DNA of 64,000 bases from Apostichopus japonicus (taxonomy: Eukaryota; Echinodermata; Holothuroidea; Aspidochirotida; Stichopodidae): contig NC_092564.1 in assembly GCF_037975245.1 (NCBI RefSeq), positions 15,770,984 through 15,834,983 of the forward strand. Direction: 5' to 3'. This document shows positions 12,654 through 23,800 of this stretch, one piece after another (the first letter of the stretch is position 1; each line of letters begins with the position of its first letter). The translations under genes were made by a program, and so were the position numbers. The notes below the pieces were generated by a model. The model searched no databases, was not told the origin of the DNA, and saw only the letters and a list, made by a program, of their open reading frames with translations.

Positions 12654-14761
12654 ATGCAAACAGAACGGCTAGCGCAGTTTTCCAAGTTTGGAAAGAAGAT
12701 CATTTGCATCGCACGAAATTACTTGTAAGTTGTAATTATAGATCCGACCAGGGAGTTGTTATAAACAACTCCCTGATCTGACCAACTGAAGCCACAGGCG
12801 TTCGCAACGTGTGACACAGTAATTATATGTAAACACTGTTGCGTACGTTGGATCTGACACCAACACATATGGTACAAATTGTAGTTGAAGTGTAGGCCTA
12901 TCATACTTATTGTAATTAGTTTCAGTTATTAATCACAGGAGAGCAAAGCCTACTTAGTAATCAGATATATCCATGCACTTGTCATGATTTCATAGGTCGA
13001 TGTAACCTTTTCTAGCATATGTAAATAATGTAGGCGTGTAACTCTAATTTTAGCAACTGCAATTTGATAATCCTTGATTTGTACTATAACAATAGTATGC
13101 TAGGTCCTGGATAGAAACAAATAAGCATGTCAGATGTGGGTCTTTACGTTGTTATTTCTGTAACACAAAGGCAAAGTTTTGTGCTGTACATGCTGCACAT
13201 ATGTACAAGATACATTGACCTATGGTTGTTCACCATCAGTGGCATCATCAGTAGATTGGTCAACAAGTTCATGGCTGACATGGAGAGCAATAAGTCCACT
13301 CACAAAAAGTCTAAAAAATTTGATTATTGGTAATCAATTTTAGCCATATCATGGCATACTTTGATGAGGGTGGGGTGGGAACTGATGATCTTTTATTCTT
13401 TTAGTCATATTTGATATATTGTATATTATATATTGTATAATAGGATATACTTCACCAGCAGCCTTAGGAAGTGTATTGTTAGTAGATAATGCCTTGGGGG
13501 TTTGGTTATATATAAGGCTATGAAGCTTTTAAATTAAATTTTGCAACCTCCAAGAAAAATAAAAATGAAAATTGTAAGAAAACTAATAACCTTCATGCAC
13601 AGTTTTGTGCACTTGACTTAAATAACAATCATTGCCAGACCTGAGTTATCCAAAGGCTCTACAATCTACCAAAGCAATCTTGCAGCTTGAATAACTTCTC
13701 AACATGTTCTTTGCATCCAGAAGTGAAAAACTGGCAAATTTACAGACACTTAAGGATGCTGGAAAGTTGGGAGAAAATGCCAGGGTTACTGTAAAGGGGC
13801 TAAATATCTAAACAAATGTGTCCCATATTATCTCCTGATAATGCAACATACAATGTGAGGTTTCACCTGTGTTATCTGCTGTGTTATCTTTGTGATTCTG
13901 AGCCTCAGTAATTCTTCCTTTTTTTGCCCTGTAGGGATCATGCCAAGGAATTAGGAAATACAGTTCCAAGTGAACCTGTCTTTTTCCTGAAACCTACAAC
14001 TGCATATCTACAGCCAGGTGCAGGTGCCATTAAGGTAAATATGAACCACAGTGGGCATTTAATTATGTTTGCCCAGTTATATTATTGGAGAGAATCACGA
14101 ATAGTGTCAGTGGAGAGACATGCTTTTGATTAACTATCTTAGAATTTCCCAATTAATGCATGTATTGACAAAATTAGTTTAAATATTCATTACATGTATT
14201 TCTTGAAATCAGTTTTGAAAATTTTAAAATTGATGAAAAATATATACACTACGAACTGCATTACCTTTTCAGATTCCGCCAGGATGTTCCAACCTTCACT
14301 TTGAAGTCGAGTTAGGAGTGGTCATTGGTAAACAAGGCTCCAACATTCCCGAGAGCACAGCGTTGGATTTTGTCGGTGGTTATACCCTAGCTCTTGACAT
14401 GACAGCCCGAGACTTGCAAGAAAAGGCAAAGAAGAAAGGTCATCCTTGGTCGATCGCTAAAGGTTTCGACACATCGTGTCCAGTCGGTCATTTCATAGCT
14501 AAGGCCGCCATTGAGGACCCTGGCAACGTTCATCTGTGGCTGAGAGTGAACGAAGAAAGTCAGCTACGTCAGGATGGCAATACCAGCAACATGATCTTTA
14601 AGATTCCAACGATCATTAGTTACATTAGCAGTTTCATGACACTAGAGGAAGGAGACTTGATATTGACCGGAACTCCGTCAGGAGTCGGACCAGTTAAATC
14701 TGGAGATGTGATAACAGCTGGCCTGGCAGAATTGGCTGAAATCAAGGTCCCTGTAGAATGA
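12654..14761 (+). CDS. FAHD1: FAHD1, fumarylacetoacetate hydrolase domain-containing protein 1 (acylpyruvase / oxaloacetate decarboxylase)
   Basis: The three exons are 12654-12724, 13935-14034 and 14273-14761, giving 219 aa (human 224) with GT-AG junctions that keep frame exactly. FAHD1 of animals is a Mg2+-dependent mitochondrial enzyme that cleaves acylpyruvates and decarboxylates oxaloacetate. Visible marks include GKKIICIARNY at the N-terminus, then lid residues His26 and Glu29 in DHAKE, metal ligands Glu68 and Glu70 in HFEVELG, Asp99 in LALDMTARD, Lys120 in WSIAKGFD, the STS-like SNMIFKIP segment, and the family signature LTGTPSGVGPVKSGD near the C-terminus. The ATG at 12654 matches the start of vertebrate homologues. 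The frame stays open upstream to 12495, so a longer N-terminus is possible but less likely. It converges with DHX29, and a SINE lies just beyond the stop. Confidence 0.95.
12749..12775. repeat. Perfect 12-bp hairpin in FAHD1 intron 1
   Basis: CAGGGAGTTGTT (12749-12760) and AACAACTCCCTG (12764-12775) are separated by ATA, and flanking GATCCGACC and GATCTGACC extend the symmetry imperfectly. It sits 25 bp past the exon 1 donor. A similar half-site, ATAACAACTCCCTG, occurs near 7831-7844, so it may be a TIR pair of a decayed MITE. Confidence 0.6.
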
Positions 14762-16250
14762 TGCAATTTATTTATCATTATTAAGACCTCACCCCTGCTC
14801 AAGATATTGTAAGATTTGTATGTATTTTAGATCCTCCTGCAAGCAGGAACTCGCTAAGAAGCCATCATTGGCTTATCAAAGCCGCAAGCTGACCGAAGTC
14901 AGTCTCTTAGATTCATATTTAACGTCCATGATTATGAATTGTCAATTGTCGACAACTCTGTAACTGGACGACATACATTAATCTTGGAGTGACTCGAACT
15001 CGGGGACCTTATGATTGAAAGGCACCGGCGTTAACCACTGAGCTAACACTCCACAATTTCCTGTCAGTAAATCTCCTACTTTATATCCATTATGTATGTT
15101 TCACTGTTAAGTCAAATTTTCATCTTACAGTAGAGCTGATCATTACCTATAGTTAGTAATATTAAAAGGTGCAAGGTGAATTATAAATGCAAACATCAAG
15201 CACAACTCTTCATGTAAGAGGTTGCATGGAAAAAGAGTGGTTGGAGAAAGAGGGAGGGGCAAGTTTCAGGCAAATGGTTTGGGGTGTCAACCAAGCAATC
15301 ACACTACTCATATCAATTTTTAAAATGCCATTTAGAGTGATATATTTTCATTCAGGAGAAGACAAAACTTTCAACTGTGGTGGAATGGTGAGAGGGAAAT
15401 CCATTTGCCTGTGTAGTATTACCACATCTTTCTGGAGTAATGTTAAGTGGATGAGCTAGAAGCCTGCAATATAAAAGTATATAAAAGTGGGGGAGGGAGG
15501 GAACAAGGGGGGGGGGGGAGCGAGGGTAACATGGTGTGGATGCTGATTTGATTACAAATGGAGTTTTCAGATTACTTCATTGAAATTCAGAATATTTTGT
15601 TATTTTACTGATTGAACATGATTTAGTGGATCGACTTTTGTTTACCACTTGTGAAGGCTCTGAACGTTCCCGTTTTGCAAAACATTTTGTGATGCGATAC
15701 CGGATAAATTTATTTGCTGCATGTTGATATGAATGGCCAGGATATTTGAATATATATGAAGGAAGAGTTGGATTGGCAGTGGGGGCACCAAAAATCCAAA
15801 AATATTCATACAAGTGCAATCAAAGGTTTCTTCAAAATGAAGATGAAAACAGACTTGCCAATCCTTAATCTAACAAATTCAGCGACGAAAAATAAAAACA
15901 AATTGAAGTCCAAGGGAATGTAACATCAATTTTTTATTGTAAAAATAAAACCTTTCTTCAAAGTGCCTTGTAATTATTAAGAGAAAGAAATAATGACGAC
16001 TCAAAACGAAACATTTTGTTCTTTGTTTATAGTGTCTCAAAACTTAAGCATACCACTGTATGAATATCTGATAACATCAGGTGTTCCATGTCATTTGGAA
16101 ATTGCATTTGATGAGTCCCAAAGAAATGACATTATAATGCAAATGAATCTATTTCTTTTAAAAAGCTTGTCTTCCTGCATAGATCTATACAAGTTGGCTA
16201 GCATGAGCATTTTGTAACACAGAAGAAAAAACTCCAAAATGGTGATTCCT
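14762..16250. other. FAHD1 3' flank with a SINE; no further gene
   Basis: This region between the FAHD1 stop and the candidate DHX29 polyadenylation site contains FAHD1 3' UTR sequence and a SINE. ATTAAA at about 15165 and AATAAA near 15945 are possible plus-strand polyadenylation signals. A G-run lies near 15510. Open frames here show no family resemblance. Confidence 0.4.
14830..15054 (-). mobile_element. tRNA-derived SINE (minus orientation)
   Basis: Read on the minus strand from 15054, the sequence starts GGAGTGTTAGCTCAGTGGTT, a typical tRNA 5' end with an A-box (TAGCTCAGTGG). It continues to a B-box, GAGTTCGAGTCACTCC, at about 14990-15005. The acceptor ends still pair, but the anticodon and T stems are degenerate, so it is not a functional tRNA. 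A non-tRNA body of about 160 nt follows, including CTGACTTCGGTCAG and CCTGCTTGCAGG hairpins. It lies just after the FAHD1 stop and may form part of its 3' UTR. Confidence 0.65.
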
Positions 16251-16251
16251 C

Positions 16252-16257
16252 TTTATT
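16252..16257 (-). terminator. Candidate DHX29 polyadenylation signal (AATAAA)
   Basis: AATAAA on the minus strand lies about 1.55 kb past the DHX29 stop. It is followed about 20-30 nt further on by a T/TG-rich stretch (TTTTTTCTTCTGTGTTAC), the arrangement expected of a cleavage site. Another AATAAA lies near 15932. Not verified by transcripts. Confidence 0.4.
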
Positions 16258-17802
16258 GCACTAAGAAAAAGCTTAAATATTATTCCATAGGCAGTTGAGA
16301 AACTTCAACCCATAGAGATCTACAAAGAGAAATCATAAAATATGAAATATCATCATCATCATTACCACAATGATTGGGAAATATTTTTCCAAAAATAGAA
16401 CAAATTATTTTAGGTAGAGAGTTGCTAGGAATAGCATCATTCCATGACTCTGAGTCAAGTCAATCCCTTGTTTACAGCTGAAGAGCAGTTTGGAACAGTA
16501 AACTTAACAGCAACATGTTTGTCTGTTACCATGACGATGCACTCAAACACAATTATATTGTTAGTTTCAGTGTACTGATGGCATAACTGGTGTTGACCAC
16601 TTTCACAGTGATTTATCCAGTACAGGTCAAACCCACATTAACATATTAGAATTAAGGTGGGAGTTGTTCTCGTCAAACACTTTACAGCTAATCTTGAACA
16701 GAAAAACTGACCGGAGAGTCAAATAACAAGCTTGTGAAAGGAGAAATTTCTTTGGCCTTTCCCTGGAAGAGTCAAGCTTGCTCTGAAACTGGGGTGTGAT
16801 CCATGGTTTATCCATGGTATGCAAAGAACTGCAGCTTCCGACTGGTAAACCTCTGTAAAGAAATTGATATACATGGATTATCCAACCCCCCCCCCCCCTC
16901 CCCTCCTCAACTGAGTACTGGGGTAGCTCAATATTTGTAATCCTGTGGACACTTGTTGCAAGCACTATTTTATTGCCTTTGTTCTAATGATTACCCAAGT
17001 TACCGATGTGAAGTCAGCGCATAGTTATATAATTGTCGAAATGAAATCCACATCACAGGAGATAAACATGTCATGTGTCAAAGGGTTATAGAAATTTATG
17101 GCTAGAACAGGATTTGAATCCTGTTCTAGCTATAAAAATTTGTTTGCTCCAAAAATAATGTTAAGTTTCTGTCAAGCTCTTTTACTTTCATGTCCTTGTG
17201 AGATCTGTGTATTTGGAAACATTTTCTTACAACATGACACATATTGCCCTTTCTACATCAAATTGGTTTCTCCCAAAGAAATTTGCAATTTTAACAAATA
17301 GTAACATATAAAGAGTGCTGATAGCTGAACCTTGATTCAATTTTAATAGGCTGGTATTGTTTGTATATATGCTACTCCAGAACAAGGTTGGTCTATAAAC
17401 TGGTACTTAATGTTTCAAATTGCCCCCCCCCCACCCCATGAATTTTGCTTTGTACTAAGAAGATGTAAGCCACATTTATATAATAGCAGTATAAAGAACG
17501 CCATGGATACACAAATGCATTTACCCTGCTTCAAGAAAATTCATGATTTAGACATCAAATGATGCATCTTAAGATTATAAATTAAAGTTAAACTTATTTC
17601 TTAACACAGGGTTGTGCTAATAAATGCTTTTTAATGTTTCCCCTGAATGTCAATGGAGGTGTGAGGGGGGGGGTGGGATGCCCCCCTTTGCAAACATCAG
17701 TCACCTCCACTATAGCCACATGTCTTTGTGTTAGAAAGGTCCACTTGTTCTTCATCAAGTCAGGAGGTTCACTCAAACCTTAGGAAGAGATAAGATAATA
17801 AA
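16258..17802 (-). other. Inferred DHX29 3' UTR
   Basis: This non-coding stretch lies between the DHX29 stop and the candidate AATAAA at 16252-16257. It contains C/G runs (near 16890, 17430 and 17670) and a 30-bp near-perfect palindrome at 17101-17130. No second gene was seen. The extent is inferred only from the polyadenylation motif. Confidence 0.35.
17101..17130. repeat. 30-bp near-perfect palindrome in the inferred DHX29 3' UTR
   Basis: GCTAGAACAGGATT is followed by TG and then its exact complement AATCCTGTTCTAGC: a 14-bp stem with a 2-nt centre. Flanking AAATTTATG and TATAAAAATTT prolong the pairing imperfectly. In RNA from the minus strand it would form a long stable hairpin, though the tiny loop means a few central pairs would open. 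Confidence 0.8.
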
Positions 17803-20800
17803 TCACCTCCCTTCACTCTGCAACAGTCCAAGTAGATCCTGAATAATCTTCTCACCTGAAAATGATATGATATAGAATTAACAATTTTACATTATTATAA
17901 GAACAGAAATATTTGAGGAAAAACCAGCCCATCGTGGGATGAACTGAGATGTGGTATTGTCAGGGAAGAGGTGTTGGGAGTGTATAATCAAACTGGAGTG
18001 AAACCTGGGGTTAAAAAATTTCACCTGTGTGCTCTATAATGTTTTGTCCCCCCATTCTGACAGACATTTCAGGTACCAGTAAATTTACCTTAAAAATATC
18101 AAATATTTAAACATACTTTTCATGGGATATGTCATTCAATGATTTTATCCTAAACTAATTTTCAAACTTTTGGGAGTAAAATTGACAAAGCTGGGACCTG
18201 TGTGTATGTACGTGTGAGAGAGTGAATATTACCTTTGCTTTTTCACAACTGTAAATAGAAAAAGAAGGAAAAGTAATGTATGAACACCAAATACTAACAG
18301 CCACCACAGACAGACTGGGTTATGACAAAATATTACAAGCAAAACTACCCACACTATCACAAACAAACACACACGCACCTTGAATGGACATGGTTGGATC
18401 TGCCAGTTTCCGTGACAACAGAGAATCTAACAACACTCTCAGTTCCTTGAAGATAACTGCTGTCTTAGCTGGAGCCTGAGGAGAACAAAATCGACAGTAA
18501 CGAGCTTGGAAGAGTCGTACAGATTCAGTTCATTACAACAATTAAACGGTGATGATAAAAAGTCTTGTAAATTGGCAAAGTGTTACATGTCTATTCTTCT
18601 CGAATCAAGCCGATCAGACTAAAATCTGGCAAAATTTGATCTGCCGTAGTTTATAGAACGTGTACACTGCCCCACATTACAGGGGTCCAATTGACTTTTG
18701 TTGTGCAGTGTGGGATCGACTTTGTCGATACCTTTTGCCTTGACAAGTAATATCAGTGATTATACTGTAGGATAAATGGCTACCTGAAATTTGATCCAAT
18801 CGTCCACACAGATGAGTTGTTCCCTATGTTGCACAGAAATGTCTCCACCGAACAAGAGAATAGGGTACGGAGATATCAAGGTGCTATCGCGCAAGAAAAC
18901 ACGACTCTGTTTGACCTGCAACATAACAAAGGGAAGAACATCATTTTATATTTCTTTTGGAAAATCACTCATGAAAAGACCTGACTTTAAATTCTCTAAT
19001 TCTTCACGAAAAAATGAAAGCTAACATTTCTACTGCTCTTTCCAGATTTACTCAAATTTGTTTTGATCTGGATGACGCATCCTTCGGAAGCCACAAAAGA
19101 AACTAATCAGAGCCAAGTTGCAAGATTGTTTTATTTCTTGCTGTTTCCAATACATTCCACCCATTGTTCTCAAACAGGGTATCTTTGTCAATTTAAGGAG
19201 AAATGCAGAGAATGGCATTAAATTAATTTTCTGGATCAGCTTTAAGAAACCTTTCACATATAGTGAGTTCTTCAGACCAACTCAACTGATGGCTTCTTTC
19301 CTATGCTGTTACATATGGTGAGTTTTTAGACCAACTCAACTGATGGCTTCCGCTGTCAAATATAAATAATGATACACAATACCTTTTCAATGAAGGTGAC
19401 CCAGCCATAGGTTCCAAGGTTCCTATTGACCGATCCTGGATGCAAACAAGCAAACTCTCTTGAGGTGTCTGCCTGAGTTAAGATTGAGAAGTCCCTCTCT
19501 CCGTCTATGGGTGGTTCGTACCTCAATCGGGCTACGTTTGGGTACAGGCCAGCCGTCACGACAGCTTTGATGAGAGCGATGTTATCTTGATTGAGTGGAA
19601 ACTTCTCGAAAGGCGAAACTTCCATGTGACTTATCTTCAAAATGTCCGTGCCGGGGAGAAAGACCGAGTCGGGATTGATGGGTTTTCTGTCCGAGGACGT
19701 CACAAGTCCACAACTACGTATCAGCCTCTGAAGGTCTTTGGCAGCATTCTGAAGAGCAATTTGTTGAATATTCATAGATGTTTAAATAAATCACTTGTGG
19801 GTCACTAATTGTACAAACTGGCAAAACATCTTTTACCCTCTGGTAGTTTGAATGGTAAAGCCGGCTGGAACCCGGGGACCTGCATCAGCTTAAGGCTAAT
19901 CAGAATTAGCCAGTTTTAAGCCAAGTCGGTTTCAGTTTAGGGGAAAATCAATGTGTAGGACTTTTCCAGATTTTGCAGTTGACCATGCTTGATGGTTCAT
20001 GATTAAGATTGCTCAACTTAGTCGTAATCAATTACAGGTAACTACATTTGCAGCGACTTAAATGAGAGCAGGATGTTAAGCAAACAACCCAGTCAATGTG
20101 TCTGCTAATGAATCTTAATGACTAGGTCATGAATCATGATGGCAGAGTTGTGTTAGTTCTATAAAGTGAGAGCAGTTTGCAGAATTGTGTAAGAATTTGG
20201 TATCTTCCAAAACATAACCAAACTGTAAATGTTATCATACCTTTGGGTGAAGGGAGCGGATGGGAATGGAGGGGGCATTGGGGGGGGAGGGAGGTGGATG
20301 AAATGGAAGGAGTGCATTCTCTAGCTTCCTTTCATAGGTAAACCCATGAGGCACTATAGAGAGGCACTGTACCTTGGGCAATTAGTCCATGCAGAAAAAT
20401 TTTGATATATAACACTACTAATAAACAGGAATGGTTAGCCGTTTATGAAAATTGACATTACTTCCAAATCCTCACTAAATTGCTGACCAAACAACAGCTT
20501 TTAGACTCACCTCGATGTTAAGAAGATTATTCCTACTCAGAAAGTTCTTACTGCAGAATGATGACTCTTCTCTTCTGCCTTTCCTTTGAGCAAGTTTCCA
20601 TCTGAAGGGAAAAAACAGAAAACTTGGAGAAATGAGGCTACATGTTCTACATTCAGAAATAACATTCACACATGGATTATGGCATTGCGAATAAAAAAGC
20701 CTTATAGCAAAATACGATCCACTTATACGCAGAGTACTTGGAGAGAGCAATACTGGAACCTGTGGGACTTGAGTCCCTCGCAGCCACTGACCACCATATC

Positions 20801-23800
20801 TTCAGCTGTCATCGATTACCTATGGCCACTCAGCTGAAGATGCACACATACAGTATATACCTAATGCAAACAGTCTGTTCCTGTTAAGTACCCATCTACT
20901 ATTAGACAAAACTCTTCTCTTTTGTTCTCTTATCTTGGCACGCTCGGGAATGAAAATATTCCTCTATGAGGGTCAACACACTGATTAGCAGTCATCAGTA
21001 TAGGACCAAATTGTAACACATTAAATTGCTCAAAATTTGCTCATTTCTCAAAGTATTCTCACATGTTTAGAAAGGTTAGTTAGAACAGCGTGAAAAAGTT
21101 TTGTTTGTGACTTGAACCGCAGTGGTCAATTTTTGACTATCTACCATAGTTGAGGCCTGTATTGTTGACTTTTAAGGGCCACAGTGGCATCAATCCCAAG
21201 ACGTCCTAAACATAGGTCAGACTGAAAACATTAACTCCCCCTCACTCCCTTCCCCCACCCAAAATATAATAAAATGTTTCACTTACCCTGAGTATGCTTT
21301 GAATAATGTGAGATGATCAGATGCAGCGACAGACATGGCCCTCTTAGCCTGGTTGGCTCTGTCTCTCTTTTCCAGAGGGACAATAAACGGTGATTTGTCC
21401 GTCATCGCAGCAGCTATGACAGACTGAAAGTGAAGAGAGATTCAATAATTGACATTACTGTCCTGAACATCAACTTATTATCATCGCAGCAGCTATGACA
21501 GACTGAACGTGAAAAGAGATTCAAGAATTGGCATAACTGTCATGAACATATTACTCCTTCATGTTGAAATAACTTGATAGACAATGATTAATTCCAAATT
21601 AAATGATATTACTTAACAAAAGAACTTGAGGTTTCATGATACAATTTCCAATGAGTAGATAGTTTTGGTCTGCAATATTTTGAAACATGAGATTAATATA
21701 GTCTATTTGCAGGCTTCTTGAATATTGCACATATTTAACAGAATGTCTGGTCACTATCTTTCCACTGGATACTCTCATCATTGGTCCTATCTAATGGGAA
21801 GATTCTAGACTTTTGAGAGAGAAAACCATAATCCCTGCTCTACTTAAACTAATAAAAGACTGCTCGTTATTTTGTGGGATTATAAAAGGTGAAGGGTTGG
21901 GAAATGGGGAAGCAGGAGAGGAGATGCGAGAAAGGTGAAGGTCAAAGAACTAAAGCTACATCATCGGGTACAAACTCACCACAGGTTCCAGACAACCAAA
22001 CAGAGCGGCATAAACCAACATTTTACCCACTCTCACATTGAGTGGTAAAGCTGATAAGTGGTGACCCAATGGGGTGAGCTTTGGCACCTCGGTCATGGTA
22101 CAGGCACCAACCTCTCTCAGTAAAGACATCGCATTACGAACCGCAAGAGAATCTGGAGGATCCACAGCATTCTCAAGAAATTTATCCGGTTCACCAAATT
22201 CGCATTTCTATCGAGAGAACGAGAATGAAGGTCTACGTTGGGCACTGAAGCTTTAATACTGACATACATAATTTGACATACATATTAGATAATAGTCCAG
22301 GGATTCAGTTTTGATAATTTTTGGGGGGGGGTGGGTGGGAGGGGCAGGGCATATACATCTTACAGTTATTGTCAGCAGCCTTCATCCTGTTGGGAACATG
22401 ATTCATTTTACTTTGTATTGCCAAGATAATTATATTTCTTAACCGGTGCTGTGGCCGAGTGGATAAAGGCGGTTGTATGTGAAGCAATGAGGCTTAGCAA
22501 TCGGGAGGTTAGGGGTTTGATTCCCTGCCGGGTCATAGCAAGGTGGGTTTTCATCCAATAGCATGCTACAGTTTTCCCAACAAAAACGACTTTCTAAATT
22601 GAAAAAAAAAAATCCAAATTTGAACTAAAATGTTGAATTGGAAGTCTTTCGACGTGTAAGTTGTAATCCATAAGCCCTTGCGGGTTTCTCCCACATTTGT
22701 GGTGGCTTAAGCGTTGTAAAAATAACTCCTGATTATTATTATTATTATTATTCTTAAATCCCTGATAATACTGGTAGAGTAATTTCTAGAATTCCTTAGT
22801 TTAATATATCCATGAGTCCCTTACTAGTATATGGAGACAGAGTCCCTCCAGTGGTACCCGCTGTATCTCCGGTTGGCTGTATGACCTTAACTGACTGTAT
22901 TTGTACTTTGTGAACATCCTGAAGCAGATACCATCCCTGACCCTGCCTGCTCTACCCTGTCTCTGTTTGGCACTGGCCTGTGAGATGAAAACTTCCTCCA
23001 AGGAACTCATTTTTCTTTGTTCGTTGTACCTGTTGATGAAATCAAAAGAAATCAAATTACGAACAATGCCCGGCATAGGAATCGTGCCCGCGGGGACAGT
23101 GTTCAATAAAAGTTCCACATCTCGGTAAACGTACCACCCCATAGAGATTCTGCATACATAGCCTGATATCATAACCTGGAAATCTTTAGTTTCTCAAACC
23201 TAAGATGAATGTTTTCTTTGCTATTTGATAACACAAGCAAAGATTCAAGTCTTTTGAAAAATACTGCTTTCAAATAATAAAAACAAAAAACTAGCAATTT
23301 CTGAAGCTGTCAGATTTTTGGCATGTAAATGCAACACTTACACTTGTTAGAATTAAAAAGATTTATTAATAAGTTTACTTTAACAATTTAACATTCATTC
23401 TGTAAGAAAAAAAAATCTTTGCAGGTATCTCTCATGCAATATCAAGTTGTTTTGGTTCAATTCATCGAGAAGCCGGTGATGAAATGCAAAATAACTGTTC
23501 AAATTAAAGACACACAAACCAACAAGAGTTTTGAATTGTTCAATTACCTGTTTTCCTTAACTTTACCGGTGTCAATAACAAAAACAGCATCCGGTATTGT
23601 GATTCCAGTCTCGGCAATGTTGGTGGCGAGGACGACTTTCCTCACACCACGAGGAGGTATATCAAACGCAGAGCTCTGATTGGATGATGAGAGCATTGAA
23701 TGGAGGGCAATCAAGAGGTATCTGACAAGAAAAGTAACAAAACATTTTGTACTTTCTGCCCTAAAGGAGAGACTCTGTCCGGGAGAGTCGTTGGAATAGA

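Noticed and set aside
14985-15053. Possible tRNA gene on the minus strand
   Set aside because: The A- and B-box and acceptor ends remain, but the anticodon and T stems do not pair properly and a SINE body follows, so it is the SINE head.
22446-22535. Possible tRNA-Ser/Leu gene
   Set aside because: The stems are degenerate and it is fused to a SINE body with an ATT tail.
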